DNA of 26,531 bases from Lachnospiraceae bacterium UBA1721 (GTDB taxonomy: Bacteria; Bacillota; Clostridia; Lachnospirales; Lachnospiraceae): the NCBI GenBank assembly GCA_002317155.1, contig DCIR01000045.1, positions 880 through 27,410 of the forward strand, in the 5' to 3' direction. The stretch's first letter is position 1. Each line of letters starts with the position of its first letter. Under the pieces are notes generated by a model. The model saw only the letters and a list, made by a program, of their open reading frames with translations, made no database searches and was not told the DNA's origin. The translations under genes and the position numbers were made by a program. Shown here one piece after another: positions 1 through 8,831 of this stretch.

Positions 1-11
1 TGTTGTTTGCG

Positions 12-279
12 ATGGTAAGAAAAGGATGCATTTACCATTTGAAAGTTAGATGAGTTAATATTGATGGTAACAAATCATGTTGTTTTACCATTGGATTATC
101 ATAAAAACTAATATTAATGGTAAAAAATAATAGCATTTACCATTGGAAATCGCATTATATTTATTCTGATGGTAAATAATAAGAAATTTTTACCTTTGAA
201 ATAAGGAACAGCGATATTTGATGGTAATTGCACATGAATTATTACCATCAGTAAAAGAACAATCGACATTGGATGGTAA
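12..279. repeat. Helically phased array of ATGGTAA / TTACCAT half-sites (about 52-bp period)
   Basis: ATGGTAA occurs at 12, 64, 117, 169, 221 and 273. The inverted form TTACCAT occurs at 32, 85, 137 and 242, with one variant, TTACCTT, at 190. The period is 52-53 bp. Within a unit the two half-site centres lie 20-21 bp apart and units are separated by 31-32 bp, so all eleven half-sites fall near multiples of 10.5 bp, on one face of the helix. The DNA between them is not conserved, unlike a CRISPR or an ordinary satellite. The array may continue left of the window. A protein-binding array is the simplest reading; the protein is unknown. No gene is visible in 1-430 on either strand. Confidence 0.85.
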
Positions 280-326
280 CGAGTCATTTAAGGCGCTGTT
301 TTCAATAAAATAAGTAGTTAAATCAT

Positions 327-365
327 AGGATAATAAAGGTTTTTAAGCCTTTATTATCCTTTTTT
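327..365 (+). terminator. Strong rho-independent terminator upstream of the pel-like operon
   Basis: A perfect 13-bp stem (327-339 with 348-360), an 8-nt loop and five further Ts give a textbook intrinsic terminator on the + strand. The minus strand lacks a T-run after the stem, so it acts in one direction. It ends whatever transcript crosses the 1-300 array and insulates the promoter directly after it. Confidence 0.85.
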
Positions 366-370
366 AATGT

Positions 371-399
371 TTGAGGATTATGTGTGTTTGTGATAAAAT
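371..399 (+). promoter_or_regulatory. Extended -10 sigma-A promoter candidate for the pel-like operon
   Basis: TTGAGG (371-376), a 17-bp spacer and TAAAAT (394-399), preceded by the extended element TGA (391-393). The predicted start is near 406, ahead of the PqqD-like gene. It is the best promoter seen upstream of the long operon. Confidence 0.6.
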
Positions 400-470
400 G
401 ATAGCGAATAATATCAAAATGGGCTAATTGCGTGAACTTATATTTAGCTAACCACGCAGAGAGTAACAAA

Positions 471-740
471 ATGAGTAATTTAGAGATAGCTGAAGCAGCA
501 GGCGAGTATTGGCTTTATGACAAAGTAAAAGGTCCTAAAGAATTGCTGAGACCTATACGCATTAATGGATTGGGTGCCGATATTATTAATATGATCAAGA
601 GCGGCCTCAAGAAGGATGAGATTATTAATGAAGTATGTGGACAGTACGGAATTGATATGAAATGTGCGCAGGAAGATGTCAGTTTTTTTTTAGATGCAAT
701 TGACAAGGCAGGATATCATGATGTTTTGCCGGATGTTTGA
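471..740 (+). CDS. PqqD-like (RRE-type) small protein, first gene of the pel-like operon
   Basis: The 89-aa protein has the look of the PqqD family (PF05402): an N-terminal beta segment ending GEYWLYD, a PIRINGLGADIINMI helix region, then an acidic helical C-terminus. PqqD-type domains are known as RiPP recognition elements that bind leader peptides, but the fold is also used in other settings. I chose ATG 471, with AGAGAG upstream, over an in-frame GTG at 432 that has no visible ribosome site. No radical-SAM or cyclodehydratase partner is adjacent. A second PqqD-like domain sits in the kinase-like fusion near 22 kb. Its role here is unknown; it may be an adaptor for an exported protein. The stop codon lies inside the first copy of a tandem repeat. 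Confidence 0.65.
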   Translation: MSNLEIAEAAGEYWLYDKVKGPKELLRPIRINGLGADIINMIKSGLKKDEIINEVCGQYGIDMKCAQEDVSFFLDAIDKAGYHDVLPDV

Positions 741-862
741 TTTACATGCGAGTGTTTGATTTATAGGCGGATGTTTGATTTACATGCGGATATTTGATTT
801 ATAGGCGGATGTTTGATTTACAAGCGGATATTTGATTTTGCAGTGGATGGTTAATTTGCTGG
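730..862 (+). repeat. 19-bp tandem repeat with 38-bp higher-order period
   Basis: Seven consecutive 19-bp units start at 730, 749, 768, 787, 806, 825 and 844, of the form CGGATGTTTGATTTACATG. Odd and even units differ, so the true unit is 38 bp. The last unit is degenerate and the pattern decays into 863-900. The first copy contains the stop codon of the preceding gene, so the array seems to have grown from that gene's 3' end. It fills most of the 207-bp gap before the pelD-like gene. Confidence 0.9.
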
Positions 863-947
863 CGGAATTTTTTACAGATATTATTTCCAGCGGATATTTT
901 TATTTGTCGTATATTTATTTGTTTTGATTAATGAAAGGTTATGAGCG

Positions 948-3134
948 ATGAATGTATTGTTAATAGGTGGAGCGAACAGCTTCCTTAATAACATAATATT
1001 GAAACTTAAAAAGGAAGGACACAGAGTCTACCTTTTAACCGGAAGCAGATACGATAACAGACCATATCAGAAGGTTTTTGAAAAGTATAATTTCGGATAT
1101 GACAGTACATGTCTCAATGAGATATTTGAGAGTATCAGACCTGATGTCACTATCTTCATGGGTGCGTACGACTCGAACTTTTCGTGGAAGCATGAAGAGG
1201 AGGAGTCGGTTAATTACTCTGCACGTATGATGAACATCCTGATGGCATATGTTATGGCCGGTACAGGAAAGTTCATTTATTTGTCATCTTCGGATGTATA
1301 CTCCGGATACTATGAGGAGAATATCACTGAGGATTATGTACCGACTCCCTCAGGATATCGCGGAATGGTTCTTGCACAGGCTGAAGAGATGTGCGAGAGC
1401 TACAGAAAAAGCTGTGAGAAGGAAATCATTACTTTACGTTTGGATAATGTTTACATCGTTCCTGAATTTCAGGAGGATGCGACAGACCCTTGCTGTGAAC
1501 TTACTAAGCAGGCGTTATTTAAGTATAGTCTCAATATCAATCCTAATCAGGTATATTCTTTGCTGTATGCAACAGATGCGGTTGAAAGTATCTATCGTGT
1601 AGTGGTAGCCAATACTGTCAAAAGAAGTCTGTACAATATTTCATCTGAGGAGAGAATTACCGAGAAGGAATTGGCAGATGTAATTGCAAAATCATGTGGT
1701 TTTGCAATCAATATAGTAACAAGCAGCACCACACAAAAGAGAACGGTTCTTTCTTCAAAAGCATTCAGAGAAGAATTCGGATATATGGCTGTTTGCCAGA
1801 CATATAAGATAATTAAGAAGGTCGTTGACCAGATGAAGCGTTATCGCCGTACCTTCGTATATGGAGAGGATCGCAAGCAGAGCCTGTCTGAAAGACTTAA
1901 CGAGAAGTTCAGTAAGTCAATTAGGGCTTTGATTCCTTTTGCAGAGAATATTTTGGCATTCATTATTGTCACAGTAATCAGCCAGATAGCGAGCAACAGT
2001 GAGACATTCTCGAAGATGGATTTCTATCTGATGTACGTTTTACTGTTCTCGGTTATATATGGTCAGCAGCAGGCAATTATCGCATCCACACTTTCGGTTA
2101 TCGGATTTTTCGGAATACAGCTTGCGGGAAAAACCGGAATCAATATATTCCTGGACAGCTCAACATACATATGGATAGCTCAGCTGTTCATTGTAGGTCT
2201 CGTTGTCGGATACATGAGAGATACTATAACGAAGCTGAGAAGAGAGGCGCAGGAGGAAAGAGAATATCTTTCACTTCAGCTTCGTGATATCAAGGATATC
2301 AATGATACCAATGTAAGAGTAAAGGATGCTCTTGAAACACAGCTGATAAACCAGAACAACACTGTCGGAAAGATTTATTCAATCACTTCCAAGATTGATC
2401 AGTACAACAAAGAGGAAGTACTTTTCTATGCAGCGCAGACTGTATCAGAGCTGATGAAGAGTGACGATGTAGCTATATATCAGGTGGCTAATTCCGAGTA
2501 CGCGAGATTGTTCTCATATACCTCAGAGAAAGCTAAGGTTCTCGGTAATTCGATCAAGTATACCGAATTGGGAGAGATGATTAGCGATATTGAGGAGAAG
2601 AATGTATTCATCAACAGAAAGCTGATAGATGGTCTCCCCGTAATGGCCAGCGGTATATACAGTGATGATAAGAAGCTTGAGATTATCATAATGGTATGGA
2701 CACTTCCTTGGGAGAGTATGACTCTCGGACAGGCTAACCAGCTGGTAGTAGCCAGTGCGCTGATACGTAATGCGGTTGTTCGTGCGAACAGATACTTTGA
2801 AGCAATCGAGAGAGAGAATTATATCGGCAGCAGTAAGGTCATGGAGTACAATGCGTTTGTCGGTATTGTTACAGCTTATGTTAAGGCTAAAAATGCAGGA
2901 CTTACTGAGTGCGTGGTAGTAGGTGTATCCGGCAACGATGCTTTGTCTTTAGAGGATAAAGGTAAGCAACTTACATCAATGATCAGACAGCATGACTATG
3001 TCGGAATACTGAACATGGATAGTAGTTCTATTGGCGTGTTGCTGGCAAACACTTCTGTTCAGGATGCTAAAAATGTAGTAGACAGAATTACACAGCAGGG
3101 CTATACCTGTGAATTTTTGGAGGTCAGATTATAG
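948..3134 (+). CDS. pelD: SDR/epimerase-like domain fused to PelD c-di-GMP receptor
   Basis: The 728-aa protein has an N-terminal SDR/NAD-dependent epimerase-like domain (about 1-290), four membrane segments (about 327-349, 356-371, 374-394, 405-422), a coiled coil (about 425-470), a GAF domain (about 485-612) and a degenerate GGDEF domain (about 630-728). The last four parts match PelD, the inner-membrane c-di-GMP receptor of Pel synthesis. The inhibitory-site motif RxxD is present as R680-Q-H-D683, and the GGDEF position five residues on reads NMDSS (689-693), so it should bind c-di-GMP but not make it. The SDR part looks damaged: the glycine loop is GGANSFLNN and Tyr137 of YxxxK is followed by V141 instead of Lys. 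Pel uses GalNAc-type sugars, so a sugar-nucleotide epimerase link makes sense, but this domain may only bind. ATG 948 has AAAGG about 9 nt upstream. Confidence 0.85.
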   Translation: MNVLLIGGANSFLNNIILKLKKEGHRVYLLTGSRYDNRPYQKVFEKYNFGYDSTCLNEIFESIRPDVTIFMGAYDSNFSWKHEEEESVNYSARMMNILMAYVMAGTGKFIYLSSSDVYSGYYEENITEDYVPTPSGYRGMVLAQAEEMCESYRKSCEKEIITLRLDNVYIVPEFQEDATDPCCELTKQALFKYSLNINPNQVYSLLYATDAVESIYRVVVANTVKRSLYNISSEERITEKELADVIAKSCGFAINIVTSSTTQKRTVLSSKAFREEFGYMAVCQTYKIIKKVVDQMKRYRRTFVYGEDRKQSLSERLNEKFSKSIRALIPFAENILAFIIVTVISQIASNSETFSKMDFYLMYVLLFSVIYGQQQAIIASTLSVIGFFGIQLAGKTGINIFLDSSTYIWIAQLFIVGLVVGYMRDTITKLRREAQEEREYLSLQLRDIKDINDTNVRVKDALETQLINQNNTVGKIYSITSKIDQYNKEEVLFYAAQTVSELMKSDDVAIYQVANSEYARLFSYTSEKAKVLGNSIKYTELGEMISDIEEKNVFINRKLIDGLPVMASGIYSDDKKLEIIIMVWTLPWESMTLGQANQLVVASALIRNAVVRANRYFEAIERENYIGSSKVMEYNAFVGIVTAYVKAKNAGLTECVVVGVSGNDALSLEDKGKQLTSMIRQHDYVGILNMDSSSIGVLLANTSVQDAKNVVDRITQQGYTCEFLEVRL

Positions 3135-4033
3135 TGAATCCCAGACTGATAATCCTGATTGTGATAGGAATTGTCAATTTAATAGTGGCTGTTATCTGCT
3201 TTTTACTTAAGCTCAGACGCAAAGATAACGCGTCAATCACAACACTTATTGTTATGATTTTGTGCCCGGTACTCGGACCTTTGTTTTACCTGCTTTCGTT
3301 TGTATTCAGAGTACTGTTTTTCAGAGAACCTGTAGATCTGGAAGGCGTTGTTTTCAGTAAGGATAAATACAAGGGTGTTTTCCGTTCACAGGAAGAGCGC
3401 GAGAGTAATATTATCTCGGTTGAGGAAGCGATTGAGATTACCAATAACAAAGATTTGCGCAGATTGATGATGAACGTTGTTCAGGGTGATATCAAGAATT
3501 CTTTGCAGGCTATTTTGCTGGCGCTTAACAGTGAAGATACCGAGACGGCGCACTATGCTGCATCGGTTTTACAGGATGCTCTTAATGAGTTCAGAATGAC
3601 TGTTGAGAATTATCGCAAGAAGCTCAGAGAGAATGACGGTAAGGATTTGAGCTTTGCACCGGAAGCTATTGAGTATATGAATGGCTTTTTGGAGCAAAAG
3701 ATTTTTCCTGAGGTTGAGCTTAAAAACTTTGTATATATCATGGAGACATTCGGGCAGATTGCATATGAGAAGGATCCGTATATGCTGGAAGACAGCATGT
3801 ATGAGGCTATATGCATGAGAATGCTTGATATCAGGGATTATGATAACTGCGAGCTATGGTGCACAAGAAGTAAAAAGCAGTATCCTGATATGTTGTCAAC
3901 ATATACCTGTCAGCTGAAACTGTATTTTAATAAGCGTGACAGGGAGAATTTCTTCAGAGTGGTTGAAGAGGTTAAAAATTCACCGGTTGTTCTCGACAGA
4001 GAAACACTTGAGCTTATCAGAGTTTTTTGTTAA
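3134..4033 (+). CDS. pelE: PelE-like membrane protein with TPR-like region
   Basis: The 299-aa protein has two N-terminal membrane segments (about 3-25 and 36-64) and then a helical, TPR-like cytoplasmic region. That architecture and its place between pelD and pelF fit PelE, a partner of PelD in the inner-membrane synthase complex. It starts at a GTG that shares one base with the pelD stop codon, with GGAGG at 3119-3123, so translation is probably coupled. Sequence motifs are weak, so the call rests on architecture and order. Confidence 0.75.
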   Translation: MNPRLIILIVIGIVNLIVAVICFLLKLRRKDNASITTLIVMILCPVLGPLFYLLSFVFRVLFFREPVDLEGVVFSKDKYKGVFRSQEERESNIISVEEAIEITNNKDLRRLMMNVVQGDIKNSLQAILLALNSEDTETAHYAASVLQDALNEFRMTVENYRKKLRENDGKDLSFAPEAIEYMNGFLEQKIFPEVELKNFVYIMETFGQIAYEKDPYMLEDSMYEAICMRMLDIRDYDNCELWCTRSKKQYPDMLSTYTCQLKLYFNKRDRENFFRVVEEVKNSPVVLDRETLELIRVFC

Positions 4034-4066
4034 CGATGAAGGCTTTGTTATATTAAGGACGGATGT

Positions 4067-5860
4067 ATGGTATCCAAGAGAAATTTTTTCATAATCATTA
4101 TAATGATGCTTGTGCTGCTGTTTGTTTTCCAGTTCTCGCAGCTGGCGAAGGAAGAACTGAGTACAAGTTATAACAACGAATATCTTCAGAAGGATATGCC
4201 GGATTCTACTGCCAGTTGGACAGGCGAAAGCAGCAGAAAAATGGTGTATGTAGGTAAAGATAACGGTAAGGTTCAGGAGACCGTAGAAAAGTGGTGCAAA
4301 TACATCAAGGCTGAACTGGTATGCAGTAATACTTTACCGTCATATGCTGAAGTGTCAGACGCATCAATGGTATTGATTGATGCTGCCAATCTGGACACAG
4401 ACAGCTACATGAACACCATATACGGATTTACTGATAAAGGAATCACCGTAGTATTCTGCTCATTGCCAACCAGCAATGAACTGAAGAATTGCTATCCCTT
4501 ATGTAAGCTTTTGGGTATAACAAAGATTCCTCAGACGAGTGTTAAGCTTGAGGGTATCAGAGTCTTCGAGGGAGTGTTTGTCGGAGGCGAAGTTATATAC
4601 AAAATTGATGAAGATGAGACAGACAGAGAAAAAATAGGATATCAGGATTTAGACCTTAATATTCCCTGGTATGTTACTGCCGAGGGTTCTAAGAGCTATA
4701 TCGTAGGAATGCTCGATGCCAATATGTATGCTGCTGAGCAGTTCCCTCGTATTGTTTGGAGATATACAGGTGATTATACAAGTGTCTTCGCAGTAAACGG
4801 AGATTACATGTCTACTGATGCGGGCCTTGGACTTCTTGATTTGTTTTTATATGAGAGTAACGATTATGCGCTGTATCCTATTGTTAATGCGCAGAGCACG
4901 GTTGTTGTCGATCTGTTAGCTTTTACCAATGAGAATGAGCAGACCATTTTGGAGCGCTACAGTAGACAGCTGGAGATTGCTACACAGGATATTTTCATGC
5001 CCGGTGTTATTTCTCTTACTACAAGAAATAATCTCGTGCCTACGTTTATGATGATGACAAGATATGACTTTGCTACTGAGGCTACTACCGATCTGGAGGA
5101 GCTGCCGGCATATATTCGTCAGGTCAATAACCTGTCCGGTGAGGCAGGAATATCTTTGAGAGCTGCCAATGCGAATCTGTCTCAGAAGATGACTTATGAT
5201 ATGGGTATGCTGAGTACATACGGAGATTATTACAATTTCAGAGCAGCGTATGTTGATAACTGTTCTGAAATTGAGAATGTAGATATCAATTCAAAAATAG
5301 GTACTGTGGTCGCTAAGGAAGGAGTGGACGAAGTATTCTATTATCTTAATAATACTGTCACTGTTCAGCAGATTACTGCGGACGCAACTGGTTATTCATT
5401 CAGTGACGATTTTACCCAGCGCAGTCTGAATTCAGCGCTTGGATATATGAGTCTTGAAGTGGATTTCCATAATGTAATATGGTCAGATAATGATAACTAC
5501 GGTTGGGAAGGCTATTTTGACGTTATTAACAGCAATATCTCTACATACTGGAGAAAGCTTAATGTATTTCAAAATGTAACTGTTTCTGAGAGTGACAGAC
5601 GAATCAGACGCTTCCTGGCACTTAACTATGAAGAGTCATGTGACGAGAATGGAGTGATTACACTCAATGTTATAGACGGAAACAAGGATTGCTATTTCCT
5701 GCTCCGTACACATGATAAGGTTGTGGCTGATATCAAGAATGCAGATTATGCATATATCGACGATGATTCGGTGCTTATTCATGTACTTGACGATTCGGTT
5801 ACTATTCGTCTTGAGGATTCTGAAGATGTACTTACATATTCAGAGCCCTTCACTCGTTAA
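4067..5860 (+). CDS. Membrane-anchored DUF2194/PelA-like protein
   Basis: The 597-aa protein has an uncleaved-looking N-terminal membrane anchor (about 7-24) and a large extracytoplasmic part. Residues about 58-200 look like an alpha/beta domain, and the rest includes an NGDYM stretch (244-248) and an EVDFHN stretch (464-469) that could correspond to the Asp- and His-bearing strands of a deacetylase barrel. I recognise it as DUF2194-like, a family I associate with pelF neighbourhoods in Firmicutes. It occupies the slot of the PelA deacetylase (PelADA) of Gram-positive pel operons. A clear TFDDG-type motif is missing, so catalysis is unproven. AAGGA lies 7 nt before ATG 4067. Confidence 0.6.
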   Translation: MVSKRNFFIIIIMMLVLLFVFQFSQLAKEELSTSYNNEYLQKDMPDSTASWTGESSRKMVYVGKDNGKVQETVEKWCKYIKAELVCSNTLPSYAEVSDASMVLIDAANLDTDSYMNTIYGFTDKGITVVFCSLPTSNELKNCYPLCKLLGITKIPQTSVKLEGIRVFEGVFVGGEVIYKIDEDETDREKIGYQDLDLNIPWYVTAEGSKSYIVGMLDANMYAAEQFPRIVWRYTGDYTSVFAVNGDYMSTDAGLGLLDLFLYESNDYALYPIVNAQSTVVVDLLAFTNENEQTILERYSRQLEIATQDIFMPGVISLTTRNNLVPTFMMMTRYDFATEATTDLEELPAYIRQVNNLSGEAGISLRAANANLSQKMTYDMGMLSTYGDYYNFRAAYVDNCSEIENVDINSKIGTVVAKEGVDEVFYYLNNTVTVQQITADATGYSFSDDFTQRSLNSALGYMSLEVDFHNVIWSDNDNYGWEGYFDVINSNISTYWRKLNVFQNVTVSESDRRIRRFLALNYEESCDENGVITLNVIDGNKDCYFLLRTHDKVVADIKNADYAYIDDDSVLIHVLDDSVTIRLEDSEDVLTYSEPFTR

Positions 5861-5880
5861 TATCAAGGAGCATATGTTTT

Positions 5881-7311
5881 ATGAGAATATGTGTTGTGGC
5901 CGAGGGATGCTATCCATACGTTGTCGGAGGCGTTTCGGGCTGGATTAACAGTATGATAAAAGCATTTCCCGATTATGAATTTGTAGTGCTTGCTATAGTT
6001 TCTAATCGTGAAATGAGCGGAAAATTTAAGATGGAGCTCCCTGAAAATGTTGTGGCGGTATATGAGGCTTATCTTGATGATGTTGATTGGCAGGATGGCA
6101 GCCAGAAACATTCAGCTAAACGTCTTAGCAGCAGAGAGTACAGTGCGTTAAAAAGCGTGGTTTTTGGAGAGGATACTGAATGGGAGATTATATTTGAACT
6201 CTTCCAGAGCAAGAAGATCTCGCTTGATGCATTGTTGATGGGACCTGATTTTTTCCATATTGTGGAGGAATTCTATGATAAGGAATACTCGCAGATAGTA
6301 TTTTCTGATTTCCTATGGACAATGAGGTCAATATATTTGCCGCTGTTTTTGATGCTTAATACAAATATTCCGGTTGCGGATGCGTATCACTGTGTAGCTA
6401 CCGGTTATGCGGGTGTGCTTGGAAGTATGGCAAAGTATCTGTACGGATGTCCGTTGATAATATCAGAGCACGGTATTTACACCAGAGAGCGTGAGGAGGA
6501 AATCTTAAAGGCTAACTGGGTAGCGGGTATATATAAAAATATCTGGATTGAGCAGTTCAGAAAGATGTCTAAGCTTGCATACAATTCAGCGGATGTCGTT
6601 ACATCACTGTATGGTCATGCAAGAGAGCTTCAGATAGAGATAGGATGTCCGGCAGAGAAGATCATGGTAACACCTAACGGTATTATCACTGAGAATTTTG
6701 CGAATATTCCGGGTAAGACAGAAAAGGATGAGGGCAAGATAAATATTGGCGCGGTATTGCGTGTTACACCTATTAAGGATGTAAAAACAATGATTCAGGC
6801 CTTCGGTTTTGCCAAGCAGGAAGCACCTAATCTGGTTTTGTATATAATGGGACCGACTGATGAGGATCCTGAGTATGCGCAGGAGTGTTTTGATCTTGTA
6901 GAAGCACTACAGATAAAGGATGTTATTTTTACCGGCAGAATTAATGTAAGAGATTATCTGGGCAGGATGGACTTTACGATACTTACAAGTATCAGTGAAG
7001 GTCAGCCGCTGACAATCCTGGAGAGTTATGCAGCAGGTAAGCCTACAATTGCTACTGATGTAGGAAACTGCCGCGAACTGATATATGGAGAAGACTACGA
7101 TTCTCTTGGAGCAGCAGGAATTATCACTCATATCATGAATACGCAGGAGATTGCGGATGCTATGGTTAAGCTTGCGAAGGATTCCGAATTAAGAGAGAGA
7201 ATGGGAAGAGCCGGTTACGAGAGAGTTCATAAGTACTTCAGATTGGATCAGATGAGAGATAAGTACAGTAATATTTACGCTCGCATGTTATATAAGGGGA
7301 ATATCAATTAA
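5881..7311 (+). CDS. pelF: PelF, GT4-family Pel polymerase glycosyltransferase
   Basis: The 476-aa cytosolic GT-B enzyme begins MRICVVAEGCYPYVVGGVSG, the PelF signature with the GGV nucleotide-sugar loop. The EX7E motif typical of GT4 is E373-GQPLTIL-E381, followed by GKPTIATDVGNCREL. PelF is known to use UDP-GlcNAc/GalNAc-type donors to build Pel and acts with PelD, PelE and PelG at the membrane. An AAGGAG ribosome site precedes ATG 5881, 20 bp after the previous stop. Length is close to that of known PelF proteins. Confidence 0.95.
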   Translation: MRICVVAEGCYPYVVGGVSGWINSMIKAFPDYEFVVLAIVSNREMSGKFKMELPENVVAVYEAYLDDVDWQDGSQKHSAKRLSSREYSALKSVVFGEDTEWEIIFELFQSKKISLDALLMGPDFFHIVEEFYDKEYSQIVFSDFLWTMRSIYLPLFLMLNTNIPVADAYHCVATGYAGVLGSMAKYLYGCPLIISEHGIYTREREEEILKANWVAGIYKNIWIEQFRKMSKLAYNSADVVTSLYGHARELQIEIGCPAEKIMVTPNGIITENFANIPGKTEKDEGKINIGAVLRVTPIKDVKTMIQAFGFAKQEAPNLVLYIMGPTDEDPEYAQECFDLVEALQIKDVIFTGRINVRDYLGRMDFTILTSISEGQPLTILESYAAGKPTIATDVGNCRELIYGEDYDSLGAAGIITHIMNTQEIADAMVKLAKDSELRERMGRAGYERVHKYFRLDQMRDKYSNIYARMLYKGNIN

Positions 7312-8819
7312 TGGCAGGTATTGGAGTAAAGTTAAATAAAATATATTCAAAGAAGACAATAGTTGCCGGTATGCTCGGAATGGGATACAGTACTGCTATT
7401 TCGATAGCGCCGATGATTGTGGTAATCTTGGCAGTCTTTCTGATGCAGCTTCTGTTGGGATTTCTTAAGTTGAACTATGCCAGCAGAGAATTGTATTCCT
7501 GCACAGTACTGTATATTTTCATATTCGGATTGCTGACGGCATCACCGTTCAATGCGGTGTTGTCTAAGTATCTGTCGGATATCATTTATTATGATAAATA
7601 TGATGATATTTTACCCTGCTATTATCTTGGACTCAGCATGAATGTGGGACTTAGCTTCCTGTTTGGATTACCGTTCTGCATACATGAATATGTTGTCGGA
7701 CATGTGGATCCGATTTTCATATTCATCAGCTATTTCGGATACATGGCGCTGGTAATAGTGTTCTATTCTATGCTGTATCTTTCTATATGCAAGACATACG
7801 GTAAGATATCACTTTTCTTCCTGATAGGAATGACTGTGACGGTATTGCTGTCGCTTGTTCTTGTATATTGGGTTCACGTGGATGTTATTTATGCAATGCT
7901 TATTTCATTGGATGTGGGATTCTTGCTGATCGGATGCCTGGAATATGCGTTGATAAAAAGATACTTTACCGTGAACAGCGGAAGGACCAAGGAAGTATTC
8001 AAGTATATGAAAGATTACTGGATGCTTATACTTACCAATTTCTTGTATACCTTAGGTCTGTATATTCACAACTTTGTATTCTGGACTACAAGAGAGCGCA
8101 TTGTAGTAGTGGATTCGTTTGTATGTAATAACGCGTATGACATGGCATCATGTCTTGCGATGTTTACCAATATTTCAGCCAGCGTTATCTTTATTTCACG
8201 AGTTGAGATGCATTTCCATGAGAGATATAAGTACTATTCCGAGGCAGTAACCGGTGGACGAGGAATGGATATCAGAAATGCAAAAAAGAGAATGTTTGAA
8301 CAGCTTTCATATGAGATGATGAACCTGGTTAGAATACAGTTCATTATCACTATAGTTCTCTTCTTTATTTTGATGATTATTTTGCCTCTTATAGGCTTTG
8401 GTGGAACTGTTATGAAGATATATCCGTGCCTGACAGCAGGATACTTCATTCTGTTCGTAATGTATGCCGCAATTATTTTCCTGTACTATTATCATGATCT
8501 TGAGGGCGCACTGATTACCGCACTTGGATTCGCAGTTGCTACTTTTGTAGGAACTATGATAAGTAAGGAATTACCTAAAATCTGGTATGGAATCGGACTT
8601 ACCTTTGGTGCCATTGCAGGATGGACTATAGCATATTTCAGACTCAGAAGAATTGAGAAGGTGCTGGATGTACATATTTTCTGCAGGGGTCATTTGATGA
8701 AGCGTAAGGACGGAGTGAAGCCTTCTAATGTAGTATATGACGTTAGAACTGCTGCCCAGATACTGCAGGATGATGAGAAGACCAGACATAGACTGAACCG
8801 AAAGCGCAGACGCATATAA
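7311..8819 (+). CDS. pelG: PelG, polysaccharide flippase-like transporter
   Basis: The 502-aa polytopic protein begins MAGIGVKLNKIYSKKTIVAG, the hallmark PelG N-terminus, and has about twelve hydrophobic segments spread over residues 20-480. PelG belongs to the MATE/MOP-type exporters and is thought to move the growing polymer across the membrane. The ATG overlaps the pelF stop by one base (TAATG), so the two are translationally coupled. The C-terminal tail (about 465-502) is basic and cytoplasmic. Confidence 0.93.
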   Translation: MAGIGVKLNKIYSKKTIVAGMLGMGYSTAISIAPMIVVILAVFLMQLLLGFLKLNYASRELYSCTVLYIFIFGLLTASPFNAVLSKYLSDIIYYDKYDDILPCYYLGLSMNVGLSFLFGLPFCIHEYVVGHVDPIFIFISYFGYMALVIVFYSMLYLSICKTYGKISLFFLIGMTVTVLLSLVLVYWVHVDVIYAMLISLDVGFLLIGCLEYALIKRYFTVNSGRTKEVFKYMKDYWMLILTNFLYTLGLYIHNFVFWTTRERIVVVDSFVCNNAYDMASCLAMFTNISASVIFISRVEMHFHERYKYYSEAVTGGRGMDIRNAKKRMFEQLSYEMMNLVRIQFIITIVLFFILMIILPLIGFGGTVMKIYPCLTAGYFILFVMYAAIIFLYYYHDLEGALITALGFAVATFVGTMISKELPKIWYGIGLTFGAIAGWTIAYFRLRRIEKVLDVHIFCRGHLMKRKDGVKPSNVVYDVRTAAQILQDDEKTRHRLNRKRRRI

Positions 8820-8831
8820 GGGTGATGAAAA

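Noticed and set aside
1..300. CRISPR array
   Set aside because: Only 7-8 bp are conserved per 52-53 bp unit and as inverted half-sites; there is no 25-40 bp direct repeat and no cas gene.
1..300. Integron attC sites or plasmid iterons
   Set aside because: No GTTRRRY core, integrase or Rep gene; half-sites are inverted, not plain direct iterons.
730..862. Plasmid-type 19-bp iteron origin
   Set aside because: Unit length fits but there is no replication gene, DnaA box or AT-rich melting element; local slippage from the upstream gene end explains it better.
948..3134. Active diguanylate cyclase
   Set aside because: GGDEF position reads NMDSS, so catalysis is not expected; only the RxxD binding site remains.
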